Numbered from the stretch's first letter, positions 24,234-32,835 are shown. The stretch is 64,000 bases of DNA from JAPOKJ01 sp031421635 (GCA_031421635.1 JANOPA010000072.1:1-64000), one strand, 5' to 3'. Notes: generated from the letters alone by a model not told the origin. Numbers and translations are program-made.

Positions 24234-25706
24234 CTAACCCATTTGCGTCACAAACTTAGTCACCAAGTACCCATCGAACGTTTCCATGCCCCCTTCGCTA
24301 CCAATCCCGCTGTCCTTCACGCCACCAAACGGGGTTTCGGCCAAGGCCTGCCCGAAATGGTTGATGTTGACCATCCCGGCCTCGATTCCATTTTGAATGG
24401 CCAAAGCATTGGCGGTATTGGTTGTAAAGGCGTAGGACGAGAGGCCATACGGGAGACTGTTGGCACGACGAATCGTGTCGTGCAAGTCTTTGTAGGGTAC
24501 ACAGGAAGCGATTGGGCCGAAGGGCTCTGAGGTCATCAACATGCTGTCATCTGGTGCATTGGTAATCACCGTAGGTTCAAAGAAGAAGCCGCCACCGGAC
24601 ATCTTGTTACCGCCGATTTCGATTTTGGCGCCGCGATCACTGGCATCGCTGACGAAAGCCTCCAAGGCTGGCACGCGACGTTGATGTGCAAGCGGTCCCA
24701 TCTTGGTGTCCGCGGCCAGGCCGTCACCCACTTTTAGCGCTTTGGTGCGGTCGAGAAAGCGCGCCATGAATTTGTCGAAGACCTGCTCCTGAATGTAAAA
24801 CCGTGTCGGCGATACACACACCTGACCGGCATTTCGGAATTTGAATCCACTCAACAGGTCGGCGGCACGTTCGACATCGGCGTCGGCGCACACGATCACT
24901 GGCGAGTGACCGCCCAGCTCCATCGTGCTGCGCTTCATGTGCATGGCGGCCATCGCAGCGAGTTGCTTACCGACCGGTACCGACCCGGTGAACGAGATCT
25001 TGCGAATGATAGGAGACTCGATCAAATGCTTGGAGACTTCGGCAGGCACGCCCCAAACAATATTCAAAACCCCCGGCGGTAAACCCGCCTCGTGGAACAT
25101 GCGGGCGATGGCTACAACCGCGCTTGGACTGTCTTCCGGGCCCTTTAAAATGATAGTGCAACCAGCCCCAATGGCCGCACAGATTTTGCGGATGGCCTGG
25201 TTGTACGGGAAGTTCCACGGCGAGAAGGCCGCGCACACACCGACTGCTTCGCGTAGCACCATTTGGCGCACATTAGGTAAACGAGGGGGAATTACACGAC
25301 CGTAAATTCGGCGACATTCTTCGGCATTCCACTCGGCATGTTCGGCGCAAGAGGTGACTTCACCAATCGCTTCAGCTAGTGGCTTACCCATGTCGAGGGT
25401 GATGTTGCGACCAATTTCATTAGCGCGCTGACGGGTGAGTTCGGCGACCTTACGCAGAATGCGGCTGCGCTCCAGTGGCGAGCTGTGCTTCCAGGTCTCA
25501 AAGGCCTTTTCAGCCGCTAGAAGGGCGCGGTTCAAATCGGCCGACGTCGCATGAGGTAGCTTGGCGATCGCTTTGCCGCTGGCAGGATTGATGATGTCTT
25601 GCTCCTTACGGCCCTCGCCCTTAAGGAATTGGCCGTCGATATAAAGGCAAAGATCTTCATAGGCTGGTGCCACGACGTTCGGTTTTTCCATGGTGCTGGT
25701 ACTCAT
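24234..25706 (-). CDS. NAD(P)-dependent aldehyde dehydrogenase (semialdehyde type)
   Basis: A 490-residue class of the aldehyde dehydrogenase superfamily. The coenzyme site shows FSPWNFPYNQAIRKIC and FTGSVPVGKQLA, the general base lies in MELGGHSPVIV, and the catalytic Cys in NAGQVCVSPTRF. It is closest by eye to succinate-semialdehyde or alpha-ketoglutarate-semialdehyde dehydrogenases. The latter would fit the neighbouring sugar-acid dehydratase (oxidative pentose route), but the third enzyme of such a route is not in the window. Start: AGGAG stands 5 bases before ATG 25706; an adjacent upstream ATG is too close. First gene of the three-gene operon. Confidence 0.85.
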   Translation of the reverse strand: MSTSTMEKPNVVAPAYEDLCLYIDGQFLKGEGRKEQDIINPASGKAIAKLPHATSADLNRALLAAEKAFETWKHSSPLERSRILRKVAELTRQRANEIGRNITLDMGKPLAEAIGEVTSCAEHAEWNAEECRRIYGRVIPPRLPNVRQMVLREAVGVCAAFSPWNFPYNQAIRKICAAIGAGCTIILKGPEDSPSAVVAIARMFHEAGLPPGVLNIVWGVPAEVSKHLIESPIIRKISFTGSVPVGKQLAAMAAMHMKRSTMELGGHSPVIVCADADVERAADLLSGFKFRNAGQVCVSPTRFYIQEQVFDKFMARFLDRTKALKVGDGLAADTKMGPLAHQRRVPALEAFVSDASDRGAKIEIGGNKMSGGGFFFEPTVITNAPDDSMLMTSEPFGPIASCVPYKDLHDTIRRANSLPYGLSSYAFTTNTANALAIQNGIEAGMVNINHFGQALAETPFGGVKDSGIGSEGGMETFDGYLVTKFVTQMG

Positions 25707-26092
25707 CATTTCTCCTGGTGAGGCCATACAGATGCCGAAGGCCTCTCAACAAAAGAGGGGCAAAGATTTCTGCAGGCAAAATTGGACAGGCCTCTACCTT
25801 ACACTTTTGCCCCCTGAGAACACTCTCGAGAGGCGATTTCTTGAACCTTTACTCGCGCCAAAAGTGCTCTGCCTTGTGCCTGTGCTTAGTGTTGGAAAAT
25901 CTCGTACGAACAAGCTTCTTGAAATAACGGTTCTAAAATGCAACACTTCGCTCTTGAAACCCTCTTGCAGGAGAGTTTTTCAGAGGAGAAGTCAGAGCAG
26001 GCCTTGTGATTTCTCTAATTCACGTTATTCTTGCGACTGTGCAAAACACGACGCACGTGTCGCTCTCATAAATTTTGTAGGAGAAATGTTTT
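25707..26092. other. Divergent intergenic region without a gene
   Basis: No reading frame here looks coding. It separates the aldehyde dehydrogenase operon (minus) from the H1-like gene (plus). It holds a perfect 10-bp palindrome CTCTCGAGAG (25823-25832), an inverted pair AGGGGCAAA (25756-25764) and TTTGCCCC (25806-25813), and CGAC/GTCG arms around GCACGT near 26051. These may be operators; no sure -35/-10 pair was found. Confidence 0.4.
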
Positions 26093-26575
26093 ATGGCAAC
26101 AGCCAAGGGTGCAAAAAAACCAGCTGCTAAACCCGCAGCTAAGCCTGCCGCTAAAAAGGCAGCCGCTAAACCAGCAGCAAAAAAAGCTGCTGCTAAGCCC
26201 GCAGCAAAGAAGCCTGCTGCTAAACCCGCAGCTAAGCCCGCAGCTAAGCCAGCAGCTAAGCCTGCTGCAAAGAAGCCAGCTGCCAAGCCCGCAGCAAAAA
26301 AAGCTGCCGCTAAGGCGCCCGCTCGCAAGCCAAATGCTGCCTTTATGGCTGCACTCAAGCCTAGCGCTGCTCTAGCCGCCGTGATTGGCGACAAAGCTGT
26401 GCCGCGTACTGAGGTGGTCAAGAAGATGTGGGAGTACATCAAGAAGTTCAAACTTCAAGATGCTGTCAATCGCCGTATGATCAATGCCGATGACAAGCTC
26501 AAGGCTGTCTTCGGAAAAGCTCAGGTCTCAATGTTTGAAATGACCAAATTGGTCGGTAAGCATCTGAGCAAGTAA
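26093..26575 (+). CDS. Histone H1-like tail fused to a SWIB/MDM2 domain
   Basis: A 160-residue DNA-associated protein. Residues 1-80 are an almost pure Lys-Ala-Pro repeat (KPAAKPAAKKAAAK type), like the C-terminal tail of histone H1. Residues about 82-160 form a SWIB domain (AALKPSAALAAVIGDKAVPR, TEVVKKMWEYIKKFKLQD, MFEMTKLVGKHL). Such fusions are known in Burkholderiales and chlamydiae, where they are thought to bind DNA and influence nucleoid structure; the exact role is open. AGGAGA at 26079-26084 fixes the ATG. It is a single-gene unit with its own terminator. Confidence 0.9.
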   Translation: MATAKGAKKPAAKPAAKPAAKKAAAKPAAKKAAAKPAAKKPAAKPAAKPAAKPAAKPAAKKPAAKPAAKKAAAKAPARKPNAAFMAALKPSAALAAVIGDKAVPRTEVVKKMWEYIKKFKLQDAVNRRMINADDKLKAVFGKAQVSMFEMTKLVGKHLSK

Positions 26576-26597
26576 TCGTCCCCAAGACGATGAAGAG

Positions 26598-26622
26598 AGG
26601 GCCTCAATGAGGCCCTTTTTTT
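26598..26622 (+). terminator. Intrinsic terminator of the H1-like/SWIB gene
   Basis: AGGGCCTC (26598-26605) pairs with GAGGCCCT (26609-26616) over a 3-base loop and runs into seven Ts. It overlaps the last codon of the convergent LysR gene. Confidence 0.92.
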
Positions 26623-27529
26623 ATGGCTGTCCCCAATACGATGCATTGCCATAGTGAGCCTTCAAATAGTCTACAAACATTCTTACTCTCAGGGGCAAGT
26701 GTTTTCGTTGAGGAAACACGGCATAAACAGCGTTGTCCGGCCCTCTGAAGTCTTTTAAAACCTCTACAAGACGACCCGCTCGAATATCGTCTCGCACCTC
26801 CCATTCCGAACGCCACGCCAAGCCTTTACCAAGCAACGACCACTCATGCAAGACCGCTCCGTCGTTGCACTCCATACCGCCCCGTACTCGGGCAGAAACG
26901 TTTTCCCCTTCAATCAAAAACTGCCAGCCACGTGCCTGATTGCCATAATTCCCGAAAGTCAGACATTCATGCTCTTGCAAATCTTGGGGCGCAACAATTG
27001 GTTTTGAGCGAGCCAGATAGGCCGGGCTGGCTACAACCACTCTGCGGTTGCTTGCGAGCTTGACACCGACCAGGCTGGAGTCGTCCAACTGGCCGATTCT
27101 GACCGCGATATCGATGCCTTCATTCACAATGTCGGCCAGGCGATCGCTCAAATCTAGGGACACCGTGACGTCGGTGTTTGTCTTTCGAAAATCTGGAATA
27201 AGGGGGGCCACGTGTTTGCGCCCAAACCCAGCAGGCGCTGTAACTCTGAGGTGCCCACTGGCCTTGATTCCCCCAGCAGAGACGCTCGCCTCGGCGTCGT
27301 GAAAGTCACGCAAAACGCGCTGACAGTCTTCGAGAAACGCAGCACCCTCAAAGGTAAGACTAACTTTTCGAGTCGTTCGCACTAACAGCTTGACGCCAAG
27401 GCGCTCCTCCAGCGCATCGATCCTTCGTCCGATGATGGCAGGAGCGACCCCTTCGGCCGATGCGGCTGGGGAGAGTCCTCCCTTAGTGGCGACAGCAACG
27501 AAGGTTTCTATTTGTTTGAATTTGTCCAT
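26621..27529 (-). CDS. LysR family transcriptional regulator
   Basis: A 302-residue regulator. The N-terminal helix-turn-helix (about residues 1-60: FVAVATKGGLSPAASAEGVAPAIIGRRIDALEERLGVKLLVRTTR) is followed by a periplasmic-binding-like effector domain (about 90-295). The form with GFGRKHVAPLIPDF and LADIVNEGIDIAVRIG belongs to the common CrgA/AaeR-like group. ATG at 27529 gives the usual MDKFKQIETF start; 12 further codons are open upstream. No obvious target stands divergent to it except the GGDEF-EAL gene 129 bases away. Confidence 0.88.
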   Translation of the reverse strand: MDKFKQIETFVAVATKGGLSPAASAEGVAPAIIGRRIDALEERLGVKLLVRTTRKVSLTFEGAAFLEDCQRVLRDFHDAEASVSAGGIKASGHLRVTAPAGFGRKHVAPLIPDFRKTNTDVTVSLDLSDRLADIVNEGIDIAVRIGQLDDSSLVGVKLASNRRVVVASPAYLARSKPIVAPQDLQEHECLTFGNYGNQARGWQFLIEGENVSARVRGGMECNDGAVLHEWSLLGKGLAWRSEWEVRDDIRAGRLVEVLKDFRGPDNAVYAVFPQRKHLPLRVRMFVDYLKAHYGNASYWGQP

Positions 27530-27658
27530 GGGCGGGAAATTGTAGCCTTGCTGAGGAATCGCCACAGTTTACTAGCCTAAGTTTTCCGTTCGCGGGCTTC
27601 TCTTGGCCGCCTATCTGGTGGGTGCCCTAGGAGCGGGCAGTAAAGGCGATGATGAGGT

Positions 27659-30115
27659 ATGAATAATAAGATTTTCTCCCTCTCCAGGAAGTTTGGACTG
27701 CGCCAGCGCCTTCTCGTTGGGGTGGGCCTAATTCTCTTGCTCAGCCATGGATTAATCCATTGGGCGCATCGTAACGATTCCCAAGCCTTGAGTCGCGCTC
27801 TGAGTCAGGAAACTGCTCGTATCGCTGAGAAAAATCTTCGCTTCGGCTTTGAACAATTGAAAGAGAGCCATGGAGTTGCGCTTCAAAGTCTCGTCAGAGA
27901 TCCAGTCTTAAAAGGCTTTTTGACAAGTAATGACGAGGTAAGAGCGAAAGAGATCGTCGGGCTCAAAGAGCGCGGTTTGAAAATGAGCAGAATTTGGATA
28001 TTCGACGACGCCATGCGTCCTAAAATTCCAAGCGGCGTAAATCCGTCGATGAAGCTACTGGCCAGTGTGAAGGCTGCTCTAGGTGGCGACTCGGCCACCC
28101 AGATTCAAGAAAACGAGCTTGGCCTGACGCTGGTTGCTGCGGCTCCGCTGCAGGATGAATCGGGCAAAACCATCGCCGTGGCGGTGGCCGAGCGCTTTAT
28201 TGACGACGTCTTCGTTGCTCGACTCGGCGATCAATCCGTTCAATTGGCCTTGACTAAGAAACAACCCGGTGCCGAGCCACGCGTTTTGGCGAACGCGATG
28301 CAAACGCCTCTCGACGTTGAGGCCTTGCGCGCCCTAGGGCGAGCAATGGAGGAAAGCCAAGCCAATCAGGGTAACCAAACGGGCGTCAAGGGATCCGTGA
28401 CTCACGACGAGAATGTCCTCAGATTTATTCTAGTGCCGGAGTCCCCGGAGGCGCGATTCTTTTTCATTCTGAAAGCCGATAACTCTAAGCAAGCCGTGAC
28501 TTTGGAGTCGGGCACTCAGACCTTTGTATTGGTATTACTCTGCGCCCTGGGGTTAGCAGGCGCGCTTGTTATCTGGTTGACGGGTGCGGTTCGTAAAAAA
28601 CTTTCTGAGGCGACCGTTATCGCTAGGCGAACAACTGACGGAGACTTCTCCGACTTCGAAGCGCGTAAGAACTCACTACCGGATTTCATTCCTTTGATTC
28701 AGACACTCGGCGTAATGCGCGAAGGTTTGAAGTCGCGCGAGCGCAATATTATGCGGGTCGCCTATCGAGATCCGGTGACTGGTTTGCCCAATCAGAACTC
28801 TTTACAAGACAAGCTTAAAGAGGTGATTTCACGGCGCGGGACTTCCAACAAGCCGCTCTATTTGCTGGTACTTGCAATTGATCAAATACGGGATGTTAAC
28901 GACTCATTTGGTCCGCATGTTGCGGACCTTCTGATGGGGCAAATTGCCGAGCGACTGCGTCAGCTTTTGCGAGAAATCGATAACCTTACCGGCCCGGATC
29001 GTCGAAGTTCTCGGCGGGATTCTGATCTTATGTTCTCGCGCCTCAGTGGTGCCCAGTTTGCCGTTTTTGTGGGGCGTGGCGATGAGGAAAAGCAGCGCGC
29101 ACTTGCGCTACGTTTGATTCATTGCTTGGACGGCGTGTTCGAGCATGACGGGCAGAACTTCAGTTTGTCGGCGCGCTGTGGCATCGCCTGCTTTCCTGAG
29201 CACGCGAAAACGCCTGCGGCCTTGTTAACGGCGGCGTCATCGGCCGCTATCGCCGCCTCGAGGGACATCTCTCGAATAAGCTTCTTCAATCTCGAATCTG
29301 AGCGCAAGCGTGATCTGGAATTGTCATTATTGAACGAACTTCGCCGCGCAGTGGCCAACCGACAGTTGCACCTCAATTTTCAACCAAAGGTGGCGCTGAA
29401 TAGCCAGGGCCGTTTAATGGCTGAAGCATTCATGCGTTGGGACCATCCAGAGCGTGGTCCTCAAAACCCGGCCCACTTTGTCTCGTACGCGGAAAAAACC
29501 GGCTTCATTACCGAGTTGACGCATTGGGTATTGGAGTCGTCGATTGCCCAAATCGCCCAGTGGTCAAAGGAGAAGCTAGAGATTTCAGTCGCCGTCAACG
29601 TCACCTTGCGGGATCTCGCCGACCCAGAGTTTTCGAGCCGAGTGGTTCAGATGATCCGGGTCGCGAAAGTTCATCCGAATTCTCTGACCATTGAAGTGCC
29701 GGAGGAAAGTCTATTCTCCACCCAGGCGCAAGTTGGAGAAAGTATTTTAATTCTCAGCCGCTTTGGGGTGAGGATCGCGGTTGACAATTTTTCGAAGGCC
29801 TTCGCGCATGCACACCGCTTGGCTGAACTGAACTGTGCCTATGTGAAAGTTTCTCGAAGTTTTGTCTCTCGTGTTGAGGAAGATCAATCGGCTCAAATAA
29901 TGATCAAGGCGATTGTTGAGCTCGCTCACAGCGCTAATATTCGAGTGGTCGCTGAGGGTGTTGAAAAACCCGAAATCATGACCATCCTTCGAAAGCTTGG
30001 CTGCGATGAAGCGCAAGGCTATGCCATTAGCCGTCCCTTGGGCATTGAGGAATATCGCTCATGGATCAGGCATCAAGCTGAACGTTACTCCGAGCCGCAA
30101 AGCATAATCGCCTAG
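27659..30115 (+). CDS. Membrane protein with degenerate GGDEF and EAL domains
   Basis: An 818-residue protein. A transmembrane helix (about 17-33), a periplasmic sensor of the double-Cache-like size (about 35-285), a second helix (about 290-310), a HAMP-like linker, then GGDEF (about 370-540) and EAL (about 560-810). Both catalytic sites are broken. The GGDEF signature reads SGAQF (about residue 463). EAL reads EAF, the metal-binding DDFG motif reads DNFS, and the catalytic K-I-D reads K-V-S. So it should neither make nor cut cyclic di-GMP. This layout recalls CsrD of enterobacteria, which is also degenerate and controls decay of small RNAs; the same role here is only a guess. Confidence 0.85.
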   Translation: MNNKIFSLSRKFGLRQRLLVGVGLILLLSHGLIHWAHRNDSQALSRALSQETARIAEKNLRFGFEQLKESHGVALQSLVRDPVLKGFLTSNDEVRAKEIVGLKERGLKMSRIWIFDDAMRPKIPSGVNPSMKLLASVKAALGGDSATQIQENELGLTLVAAAPLQDESGKTIAVAVAERFIDDVFVARLGDQSVQLALTKKQPGAEPRVLANAMQTPLDVEALRALGRAMEESQANQGNQTGVKGSVTHDENVLRFILVPESPEARFFFILKADNSKQAVTLESGTQTFVLVLLCALGLAGALVIWLTGAVRKKLSEATVIARRTTDGDFSDFEARKNSLPDFIPLIQTLGVMREGLKSRERNIMRVAYRDPVTGLPNQNSLQDKLKEVISRRGTSNKPLYLLVLAIDQIRDVNDSFGPHVADLLMGQIAERLRQLLREIDNLTGPDRRSSRRDSDLMFSRLSGAQFAVFVGRGDEEKQRALALRLIHCLDGVFEHDGQNFSLSARCGIACFPEHAKTPAALLTAASSAAIAASRDISRISFFNLESERKRDLELSLLNELRRAVANRQLHLNFQPKVALNSQGRLMAEAFMRWDHPERGPQNPAHFVSYAEKTGFITELTHWVLESSIAQIAQWSKEKLEISVAVNVTLRDLADPEFSSRVVQMIRVAKVHPNSLTIEVPEESLFSTQAQVGESILILSRFGVRIAVDNFSKAFAHAHRLAELNCAYVKVSRSFVSRVEEDQSAQIMIKAIVELAHSANIRVVAEGVEKPEIMTILRKLGCDEAQGYAISRPLGIEEYRSWIRHQAERYSEPQSIIA

Positions 30116-30134
30116 TTGTCGCTGGAACGCCCCA

Positions 30135-30623
30135 CTAACGCACGAGTTCGCTGAGCTTTTTAAGCGCATCAAGATCGCCCTTGCGATCAAAGCTTAAGGG
30201 AAGGCCAAGTACCCCCCATTTCGTATCGCCTCTTAGTTGATAAGACAACTGGCTCAAAGGCGTTTTGCCAACTTGCTTAAGCATTGATAGAACTTTCGAA
30301 GTGGATACGGTGAACTCCACTGGGACTGGTGTCGATCCAGAAGCCGCCAAATCAATTTTACTGGTTTTTGTGATGCCGGTGGCAACACTTTGACCCAGTA
30401 GCAAAAGCTCAAGTCGAGTGTCACTCAAAGGCATTGCGAAAGCATTCGGGTTCTCTGCCGCTAAAGTTGCCGTAAAGGTGATTTCATTAAGACTGAAATC
30501 TTTCAGGGCAAGATCTGAAAGACCCAGCTTAGGCGGAAGGATATTTGCGGGTGGAAGAATGCCACAAGCCGAAAAAAATTGGATCAGCAGTCCCAGTACT
30601 AAAATGCGATAAAGAAGTTTCAT
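30135..30623 (-). CDS. LEA14/WHy-type lipoprotein
   Basis: A 162-residue predicted lipoprotein. The signal peptide ends in FFSAC (lipobox Cys about residue 20). The mature part is a single WHy/LEA type-2 beta-sandwich (ALKDFSLNEITFTATLAAENPNAFAMPL and so on). Such proteins occur in the envelope of many proteobacteria; the function is unknown. ATG at 30623 has GGGAAAA upstream; a TTG start at 30635 is less likely. Convergent with the preceding GGDEF-EAL gene (19-base gap). Confidence 0.75.
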   Translation of the reverse strand: MKLLYRILVLGLLIQFFSACGILPPANILPPKLGLSDLALKDFSLNEITFTATLAAENPNAFAMPLSDTRLELLLLGQSVATGITKTSKIDLAASGSTPVPVEFTVSTSKVLSMLKQVGKTPLSQLSYQLRGDTKWGVLGLPLSFDRKGDLDALKKLSELVR

Positions 30624-30683
30624 TAATTTTCCCAAAGAGAAAATGATCGTTTGAAGACCAGTGATCCGTAAAGAAGATCAGGA

Positions 30684-31185
30684 CTAAACTGCAATGCGCG
30701 CGCGCACGAGTTCAAGATGCGATTTTGCATTGTAAAGGTTCGCTAAGTCGGGCGAGTTGGCATCCAAAATGTCAAAGGCGTGTTCAATTTTCGCCAAAGC
30801 CGTTTGCGCATCAACTGGACTCCGCTATTTCAAGGTGAACGCCATGTTTCGCTAAGCGTTTTTGGTATTCCTGAGCCATTCCATAATAAGCCCCGGTCTT
30901 GCTCCCAGTAGAAAACATCAATACCTTCGGAGGACCAGGGTTAATCATGGTGAAAAACATGATCAGGAAAGCAAAGATGGCAAATACCGTCCATGCAAGT
31001 AAGGTGTACAGCTCACGATCAGTTAAGGCGTCAAAGTCCCCCACCTTTACCAAGTCCCAAACTTGTCTGCGACTTCTTTTTTGCCTCGAAAGAATGCTGA
31101 CCCGTCCAATATGATGCGTTTGATTTTGAGAGACCGGATTTTGCTTCAATGCCGTGCTCGGGGTATCAGTTTCTAGTGTGGCCAT
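30684..31185 (-). pseudogene. Decayed TAXI-type TRAP transporter solute receptor
   Basis: The 5' part (31185-30811, 124 codons) encodes a cytoplasmic N-terminus, one transmembrane helix (LLAWTVFAIFAFLIMFFTMI) and the start of a TAXI-family receptor, FSTGSKTGAYYGMAQEYQ KRLAKHGVHLEIAESS, then stops at TGA. The rest of the receptor (about 300 residues in intact members) is missing. Immediately after, in another frame, an open stretch of 43 codons down to TAG at 30684 reads like a protein C-terminus (VDAQTALAKIEHAFDILDAN...). The simplest reading is a large internal deletion with a frameshift. That the second piece belongs to the same gene is inference. The start overlaps the PIN gene by 13 bases. 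Confidence 0.55.
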
Positions 31186-31577
31186 ATTGCGGAAATCTTA
31201 AGGTTATATTTCGAAGCTCGGGAGGCCAGGCGCAGTAGGGCTCGATCTTTGCTAATCAACATGTTGGCTTTCAATTCTAAAGCCAGGTCGAGAAACATCT
31301 GATCATCCGGATCTTTGCAAAGCAAAAAATGAGAGTGGTCCGCAGCGGTTTCGGCATGATGAGAGAGGCTGTCTGCCTCTGCCAGCGCAACCTCCCGCGC
31401 ATTCGCACTGAGGCCGAACATTGGTCGGCCGATTACTTCTCGGAGCTCGCCCATCATGTAAGGAGTGCGATGGCAGGTCACGGTTTTTTGTTCCAGCGCG
31501 AGCCGAAGACTCGCTACTCTTCGGTCCGAAAAGACCAGGAGATCGAGCCAGATATTGGTGTCGATAATGATATTCAT
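31173..31577 (-). CDS. PIN domain protein (putative toxin of a toxin-antitoxin system)
   Basis: A 134-residue PIN-fold ribonuclease-like protein of the COG1569 type. Acidic metal-site residues are in place: Asp in IIIDTNIWLDLL (residue 6), Glu in MGELREVIGRP, and the DPDDQMFLDLA and SKDRALLRL segments. ATG at 31577 gives the standard N-terminus; 13 further codons upstream are open. No antitoxin gene is found directly upstream: yaaA starts 51 bases away on the other strand. It is therefore an orphan PIN, either solitary or a relic. Confidence 0.82.
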   Translation of the reverse strand: MNIIIDTNIWLDLLVFSDRRVASLRLALEQKTVTCHRTPYMMGELREVIGRPMFGLSANAREVALAEADSLSHHAETAADHSHFLLCKDPDDQMFLDLALELKANMLISKDRALLRLASRASKYNLKISAIWPH

Positions 31578-31628
31578 GAAAGCATTAAGATGTCGACATC
31601 CAAGTGACCCTTCCAAAAGCGCAGTTTA

Positions 31629-32480
31629 ATGATTATTGTTGTCTCACCCGCGAAAACTTTAGACTTTAGTCCGATTAGTCAAGCCAAGATAAAAACACTT
31701 GCGCCAAGCTTGCCGCAGTTTACGGAAGAAGCTAAGACCTTGGTGGATCAGCTTCGGAATTATCCCTCCAAGCGCTTGCAAGACTTAATGAGTATTAGCG
31801 AGGATTTAGGCACCTTAAATTATCAACGATTTCAATCTTGGGAGGCTTCTTTTCCTGCGACCAAAAGTAAACCGGCCGTGCTGGCCTTTGATGGTGATGT
31901 TTACGACGGCCTGAATGCCAAGACTATGGCGATCGGTCAACTGCGTTGGGCCAATGAGCACCTCAGAATTCTTTCTGGTTTATACGGAATTTTGCGTCCC
32001 CTGGATTGGCTCCAGCCGTATCGCTTAGAAATGGGGACAGTCTTACCCAATTTCAAAGGGAAAAATTTGTATCAGTACTGGGGCACTCAAATCGCTTTAC
32101 AGTTGCGTCAGCAAATTGAGGCACAGAAGCTCGCCAAAAAATCGAAGATATTAGTGAACTTGGCTTCAGAAGAGTACTTCAAAGCGGTGGACTTAAAGGC
32201 CTTGGACTTTCCCGTACTTACCCCCGTTTTTCTCGATACCGCGGTGGGTACGTCTGAGCCGTTCAAGGTGATCAGTTTTTTTGCTAAGCGGGCTCGTGGT
32301 CTGATGGCTCGATTCATCATCGACCATAAGCTGAAAAACCCTGACGATTTAAAACAGTTTTGCGAGTCCGGCTATGTTTTCGACCCAAATCAGTCGCGAG
32401 AACTGACCTGGGTCTTCAAAAGATCGAATGGATCTCATGGCACTGACATCCGAGTCCAAGGAACTACTGCGCAGCGCTGA
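31629..32480 (+). CDS. yaaA: Peroxide stress protein YaaA
   Basis: A 283-residue member of the YaaA/DUF328 family, which in E. coli limits free iron and DNA damage during hydrogen peroxide stress. Family marks are the start MIIVVSPAKTLDF, AFDGDVYDGLNA, LRILSGLYGILRPLD, YRLEMGT, and VNLASEEYFKAV. Length is slightly above the E. coli protein because of a C-terminal tail. Convergent with the OmpA-domain pseudogene, which it overlaps by 17 bases, so that tail may have been gained when the neighbour decayed. Confidence 0.93.
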   Translation: MIIVVSPAKTLDFSPISQAKIKTLAPSLPQFTEEAKTLVDQLRNYPSKRLQDLMSISEDLGTLNYQRFQSWEASFPATKSKPAVLAFDGDVYDGLNAKTMAIGQLRWANEHLRILSGLYGILRPLDWLQPYRLEMGTVLPNFKGKNLYQYWGTQIALQLRQQIEAQKLAKKSKILVNLASEEYFKAVDLKALDFPVLTPVFLDTAVGTSEPFKVISFFAKRARGLMARFIIDHKLKNPDDLKQFCESGYVFDPNQSRELTWVFKRSNGSHGTDIRVQGTTAQR

Positions 32481-32794
32481 CCTCAACCCGACGAGCTTCC
32501 TTGTCGTCGCCCGCGCCGGTAGTTTCAGTTGGCTTTTGCATCATGACGCGATCTTCAGAAACGCCCGCCGAGAGAAGGAGTTCCTTGACCACTTTCGCAC
32601 GATTCTTTCCCAACTCCTGGTTCTTGCCGGCATCGCCCGTTTTGTCATGAAAGCCTGAGATAGACAGCTTGGCCGTTGGCGAACTCTTGGAGTAGGCGAC
32701 TAGTTCTGACAACAGTTTGTTCGTATCGACTGGGGTAGAAAACACCAATGATCCACCCTACAAAACTGTGGCTGTCTTCTTGTTCATCGCTCAA
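32464..32794 (-). pseudogene. Decayed OmpA-domain membrane protein
   Basis: Two pieces in different frames. The first starts at TTG 32794 with GGAG 7 bases upstream and reads LSDEQEDSHSFVGWIIGVF, the acidic start and first part of a membrane helix. The second (to 32464) is the C-terminal OmpA-like peptidoglycan-binding domain with SGFHDKTGDAGKNQELGKNRAKVV and TTGAGDDKEARRVEV. In related betaproteobacterial proteins these parts are joined by the rest of the helix and a linker, which are missing here. A deletion with frameshift at about 32740-32750 explains this. A TATAAT box on the minus strand (32845-32840) may be its old promoter. A free short OmpA domain from TTG/GTG near 32748 is less likely. 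Confidence 0.6.
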
Positions 32795-32835
32795 AATTTT
32801 CTCCGGAAATAAATATGCAGGCTTGCTGCGAGGGG

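Noticed and set aside
26100..26320. Repeat array as a non-coding repeat element
   Set aside because: The repeats encode the Lys-Ala-Pro tail of the H1-like protein with a good ribosome site and terminator.
32464..32748. Intact small OmpA-family gene
   Set aside because: An upstream piece with its own ribosome site matches the missing N-terminus in another frame, so a broken gene explains the data better.
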